Assembly (NCBI GenBank): GCA_027297005.1
Contig: JAPUIN010000406.1
Location: 1-9,647 of the forward strand
Direction of reading: 5' to 3'
Length of the DNA stretch: 9,647 bases
Source: Acidobacteriota bacterium
GTDB lineage: Bacteria; Acidobacteriota; Polarisedimenticolia; Gp22-AA2
Shown: piece after piece, positions 6,630-9,647 of the stretch
How positions within the stretch are numbered: position 1 is the first letter of the stretch
Layout of the letters: every line of letters begins with the position of its first letter
The notes under the pieces: model-generated
The model's database searches: none
Seen by the model: the letters and a program-made list of their open reading frames with translations, nothing else
What the model was told of the DNA's origin: nothing
Translations under genes and position numbers: made by a program

Positions 6630-8354
6630 TCAGGCCTGGCCGGTCGGCGGATCGTCGATCGGAAGACGGACGGTCAGCGTCGCCCCCCGTCCCGGTGACC
6701 CCGTCGCTTGAATGCGTCCGTTATGATCGACGATGATGCGATAGGCGATCGCCATCCCGAGACCGGTCCCGCCGCGCTCGGATCGCGTCGTGTAGTACGG
6801 CTCGAAAATGCGGCGCTGAGCGTCCGCATCGAGGCCGATGCCGCTGTCACGGATCTCGATCTCGGCGAACGGTGTGCGGATGCCGCCGCGCACGCTTACG
6901 ATCCGGCGCAGTGTGATCTCCAGACGACGATCGCCATCGGGTCCCAGGGCGTCCATCGAATCGAAGGCGTTGGTCAGAATGTTCTTGAGTGCCCGGCCGA
7001 TCTGGTCCGGGTCGGCGGTCACCCGCTCGGGGAACCCCTCGTCCTTCACTTCGACGCGGACCGAAGAGGACGCGATACGGGGCGCGAACAGCGCCAGCGC
7101 TCCCTGGACGGTCTGGCGCAGATCGCAGGAGACCGGCACGGGTCGCGGTAACCGTGAGAACATTGAAAACTCCTCGACCAGGCGGCGCAGGCTCTCGACC
7201 TCTTCAAGGATGACCCCGGTCTCCTCCTGCAGCGAGCGGTCGAGATCCTGCGGTGCCTTCTCGCGCGTTCTCCGGATGTTCTCTACGGCCACCTTGATGG
7301 GGGAGAGGGGGTTTTTCACCTCGTGGGCGATTCGCCGGGCCACGTCCTGCCAGGCCGCGATCCGCTCCGCGGCACCGCGCTGCCGCTCGCTCTGCGAGAG
7401 CGCATCGAGCATCTGGTCGAACGACTGGTCGAGACGGCGGACCTCGTTGGTGTCGTGCATCAGGGAGAGCGGACCGCCGGCCCGTTCGGCGGCGATCCTC
7501 TCGGCGCGGCTCGCGAGGGTACGGATCGGGCTTGAGATGCCGGCCGCCAGCAGCGTCCCGACGATCACCGCGCTGGCGATGGCGAACGGGGCGACTCCTG
7601 CGAAGGTGACGAACAGCTCACGACGTACCTCGCGCGCATCGCCGGCCGGCACCGAGATGCGAACCCGCCACTTGCCATGCCCGAGCGGCACGTCGCGGGT
7701 GATCCGGGGACCGCGCTCGCCGGAGTGAGCGTCGGCCTCGATCACACTTCCCGAACCGTTCAACAGCGCGGCGGGCTGCCCCGTGATCTCGCCGATCCCG
7801 GTGACCAGCTCGCGCCCCACGAGCCTGCCCCCGATGAGCACGAGCGTGTCGCGGCCGATCGTGATGGTCCGCCGCGCGAAGTAGGCGACACGGGGCCCCG
7901 GCTCGCCGTCGGAAGAGATGTAAGGCAGGAGGGTGCCCCCCTCATCGATCCTACCGGGCGACTCCAGTGCGATCCCCTCGCCCGCGTCGACGACCGCCTG
8001 CTCGATCGCCAGCACCAAACCGCGCCGGTTGCGGAACTCCAGGTGATCGAGGCCGTGGCGCTCGGCCAGCGAGCGGGTGACTGAATGGGCTTCGGGCGCC
8101 GGGCCCTGCAGAAGAGGCTGGCGCGCGGATAGGTTCACCGACAGCTCCGCCGCGACCCGCTCCACGCGCCGCACCGCGTCCTCGCGCTGGCGCTGAATGA
8201 GGATCGCCGCCTGCCGCCGCGTGCTCTCCAGTCGCCGCGAAGCGTCCTCCTGTGCGCGTCGCTCGGCCTGCAGCATCGGCAGGCCGACCGCGACACCCAG
8301 CGGCAGCAGGGCCGATAAGGTCAGGGCCAGGGCGAGCTTGCTACGGAGGGTCAT
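6630..8354 (-). CDS. Transmembrane sensor histidine kinase (HAMP-HisKA-HATPase), partner of the adjacent regulator
   Basis: 574 residues. Transmembrane helices at about 7-29 and 250-272 enclose an extracytoplasmic region of about 220 residues, which begins with a charged helical stretch (30-75). A HAMP linker follows (about 273-325), then a HisKA domain with H344 in RRIAHEVKNPL. The ATP-binding domain has N-box LKNILTNAFDS (456-466, N462), G1 DSGIGLD (503-509), F-box IFEPYYTT and G2 GGTGLGM (528-534). All catalytic boxes are intact. The His and ATPase regions resemble NtrY-type kinases that pair with sigma-54 regulators, but I see no PAS domain between HAMP and HisKA, and the single large periplasmic loop differs from classical NtrY. 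The ligand cannot be predicted. The gene is first in an operon with the regulator. No Shine-Dalgarno precedes ATG 8354; see the promoter just upstream. Confidence 0.93.
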   Translation of the reverse strand: MTLRSKLALALTLSALLPLGVAVGLPMLQAERRAQEDASRRLESTRRQAAILIQRQREDAVRRVERVAAELSVNLSARQPLLQGPAPEAHSVTRSLAERHGLDHLEFRNRRGLVLAIEQAVVDAGEGIALESPGRIDEGGTLLPYISSDGEPGPRVAYFARRTITIGRDTLVLIGGRLVGRELVTGIGEITGQPAALLNGSGSVIEADAHSGERGPRITRDVPLGHGKWRVRISVPAGDAREVRRELFVTFAGVAPFAIASAVIVGTLLAAGISSPIRTLASRAERIAAERAGGPLSLMHDTNEVRRLDQSFDQMLDALSQSERQRGAAERIAAWQDVARRIAHEVKNPLSPIKVAVENIRRTREKAPQDLDRSLQEETGVILEEVESLRRLVEEFSMFSRLPRPVPVSCDLRQTVQGALALFAPRIASSSVRVEVKDEGFPERVTADPDQIGRALKNILTNAFDSMDALGPDGDRRLEITLRRIVSVRGGIRTPFAEIEIRDSGIGLDADAQRRIFEPYYTTRSERGGTGLGMAIAYRIIVDHNGRIQATGSPGRGATLTVRLPIDDPPTGQA

Positions 8355-8363
8355 ATGTCACGC

Positions 8364-8392
8364 ACTTTAAGCCAGAGTGGGGGTCGAGGCAA
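8364..8392 (-). promoter_or_regulatory. Sigma-70 promoter candidate for the kinase-regulator operon, nearly leaderless
   Basis: On the minus strand, TTGCCT (8387-8392) and TAAAGT (8364-8369) each match the -35 and -10 consensus at 4 of 6 positions, with an ideal 17-bp spacer. Only 9 nt separate the -10 box from the kinase ATG at 8354, so the predicted transcript has a leader of about 0-3 nt. That agrees with the lack of a Shine-Dalgarno. The rest of the gap from 8355 to 8512 shows only the palindrome at 8497-8510. Confidence 0.4.
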
Positions 8393-8496
8393 ACCGCACG
8401 CCGGGCCGTTCACTGCGCCGGTGGCATCGATGGGGGAAATGCGCCGTGCGCGATCAGCGGTCGCGTTTCGTGAACCGCGCGCGATCCGGGTGATCA

Positions 8497-8510
8497 GGCG
8501 ACCGGTCGCC
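8497..8510. repeat. Perfect 14-bp palindrome after the methyltransferase gene
   Basis: GGCGACCGGTCGCC is fully self-complementary. It sits 2 nt downstream of the stop codon of the methyltransferase-like gene (stop at 8513-8515 on the minus strand) and upstream of the kinase gene. No T-run follows on the minus strand. With no unpaired loop it is a poor intrinsic terminator; it could be a protein-binding dyad or a chance palindrome in GC-rich DNA. Confidence 0.4.
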
Positions 8511-8512
8511 GC

Positions 8513-9490
8513 TCATTTCTCCCCGGGCCGGCGCCGGCTGAATTCGGTCTCGCTCATCGGTCGATCGTAGTCGGGCTCCCACGGACCGCCCTCCTGCGGC
8601 CGTTTCCCGAGGGCGCGCGCCATTTCGCGGAGGTGAATCGCGAGAACACCGCAGCAGCCGCCGATGTAGTTGACTCCCATGTCGCGGGCGCGACGGGCGA
8701 ATTCGCCCATCTCGTAGCGCGTCAACTGCAGCGGCTCGAGCCTGTCCGGGAAGGCGGGCGTGCCGCTGAACCACGGGACGTCCCCGGTGCATCGATAGGC
8801 GACCGGCTGCGCCGCCAGCGGGGCGTGCGTGGCCCGCCGCGCCTCGTCGATCAGCCCGTAGCTGCGCGCTGGATCGCGCATGCAGTTGATGCCTACGATG
8901 TCGGCCCCTTCGCCGGCGAGCGTCTTCATACATTCGGCGACAGACACGCCGTCTTCGGTCTTCGGCTCGGCGCGAAAGGTGAGGGTGATCATGACGGGGA
9001 GTTTCGTGAGCGCCTTCACACGTTCGAGGCAGAGCCGCGCCTCACCGAGGTGGAAAAACGTCTCCCCGATGATGAAATCGACCCCCTCCTCCGTCTGCCA
9101 GGTGATCTGTTCGTCGAACAGCCTCGAGGCGGTCTTGGGGGATTCAGTCCACTTCCAGGTGGGAGAAAGGTTGGCCGCCACCAGCGTTTCCTGTCCTGCG
9201 ACCCGGCGGGCGAGCCGGACCGCGTTACGATTCAACTGCTCCACCCGATCCGAGAAGCCGACCGTCGAGAGCTTTTCGCGGGAACCGTAAAAGGCAAAGG
9301 CCTGAAGCACCTCGGCGCCGGCAAACAGGAATTCGCGATGCAGTTGCAGCACCGCATCGGGCTGCTCCAGCACCGCCTCGGGAGTGAACGGTCCGGCCCG
9401 GGTCACGCCGCGCCTCTCGAGTTCCAGAAGATACCCGCCGTCCCCCAGAACCACTCCCTTCCGTAATCTTTCCAGAATTGATTCAGCCAT
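8513..9490 (-). CDS. Betaine-homocysteine S-methyltransferase-like enzyme
   Basis: 325 residues from ATG 9490, chosen over GTG 9493 because GGAGG ends 4 nt before it. A zinc-dependent homocysteine S-methyltransferase (Pfam S-methyl_trans, Pfam PF02574), which moves a methyl group to a thiol, usually homocysteine to give methionine. Zinc ligands are present: C203 in GINC and C279-C280 in GGCCG. The N-terminus closely follows animal BHMT: GDGGYLLELERRG (16-28), AGPFTPEAVLEQPDAV (32-47), and LHREFLFAGAEVLQAFAFY ending at Y68. Two positions I align with betaine-pocket residues of human BHMT differ: W44 is F35 here and Y160 is T144 here, while the preceding acid (E143) is kept. The methyl donor may therefore not be betaine. 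The protein is probably cytoplasmic. The gene lies 30 nt downstream of a membrane-protein gene, possibly one operon supplying substrate uptake. Confidence 0.85.
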   Translation of the reverse strand: MAESILERLRKGVVLGDGGYLLELERRGVTRAGPFTPEAVLEQPDAVLQLHREFLFAGAEVLQAFAFYGSREKLSTVGFSDRVEQLNRNAVRLARRVAGQETLVAANLSPTWKWTESPKTASRLFDEQITWQTEEGVDFIIGETFFHLGEARLCLERVKALTKLPVMITLTFRAEPKTEDGVSVAECMKTLAGEGADIVGINCMRDPARSYGLIDEARRATHAPLAAQPVAYRCTGDVPWFSGTPAFPDRLEPLQLTRYEMGEFARRARDMGVNYIGGCCGVLAIHLREMARALGKRPQEGGPWEPDYDRPMSETEFSRRRPGEK

Positions 9491-9520
9491 CACGCCTCCC
9501 GCGATTCCGCGTCGTCATCC

Positions 9521-9647
9521 TCATGGCGCGTTCGGTTCCTCAAGCCGGGAGATGGCCGGGGTCATGTCCGCACCGGTTCCCGTCCGTCCGCGGTATCTCA
9601 GCAGGAGATAGGATACGAAGCCGCCGGCCATTCCGGGCAGTACTTCG
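9521..9647 (-). CDS. C-terminus of an unrecognised membrane protein (runs off right edge)
   Basis: A minus-strand frame is open from the window edge to a TGA at 9521-9523, giving 41 residues. It begins EVLPGMAGGFVSYLLLRYR, a likely last transmembrane helix with positively charged flank, followed by a polar tail ending EEPNAP. Third codon positions are GC-rich in this frame and not in the others, which supports coding. It stops 30 nt before the start of the methyltransferase-like gene, suggesting co-transcription. The LPG-plus-helix ending recalls the last segments of sodium:solute symporters, but this is too short to be more than a hint. Confidence 0.5.
   Translation of the reverse strand, partial: EVLPGMAGGFVSYLLLRYRGRTGTGADMTPAISRLEEPNAP

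Noticed and set aside
8633..9466. Plus-strand open frame of 277 codons
   Set aside because: Fully antisense to the methyltransferase-like gene with its intact zinc-binding motifs; no domain features of its own.
1..9647. CRISPR array, tRNA or rRNA gene, insertion sequence or prophage
   Set aside because: No regularly spaced long repeats, no cloverleaf-like or rRNA-like segments and no transposase, integrase or phage proteins were seen on either strand.

Overview
The window is a GC-rich piece of bacterial chromosome that looks Gram-negative. The evidence is a class GN-type sortase, a sigma-54-dependent (NtrC-type) regulator, a predicted lipoprotein and strongly GC-biased third codon positions. 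No rRNA, tRNA or other taxonomic marker is present, so I cannot name the lineage. I see no insertion sequence, CRISPR array or tRNA. Gene density is high and the longest gene-free stretch is about 225 bp.

Layout: (1) 1-109 (-), start of an unrecognised membrane protein running off the left edge, divergent from (2) 208-918 (+), a GNAT N-acetyltransferase; an AT-rich operator-like dyad lies between them. (3) 1068-3697 (+), a two-gene operon encoding a secreted VIT-VWA protein with a C-terminal sorting signal, and its dedicated sortase with a start overlapping the first gene's stop. (4) 3698-3788, a short convergent intergenic region with hairpins. (5) 3789-4970 (-), a TPR lipoprotein. (6) 5198-8354 (-), a response regulator with a sigma-54 activator domain, preceded in the same operon by its transmembrane histidine kinase. 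(7) 8513-9490 (-), a betaine-homocysteine methyltransferase-like enzyme, preceded by (8) the C-terminus of another membrane protein (9521-9647, -).

The most interesting signal is regulatory. The VIT-VWA/sortase operon and the TPR lipoprotein gene each have a good sigma-54 (-24/-12) promoter match. Upstream of each is a cluster of GACAC/GTGTC half-sites at comparable distances from the -24 box. The sigma-54 activator and its kinase are encoded next door. My working model is that the kinase senses an extracytoplasmic cue, and the regulator then switches on a surface module: a sortase-anchored VIT-VWA adhesin-like protein and a TPR lipoprotein. The gene identities are well supported. The promoter matches are direct readings of the sequence. 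The regulatory link is inference.
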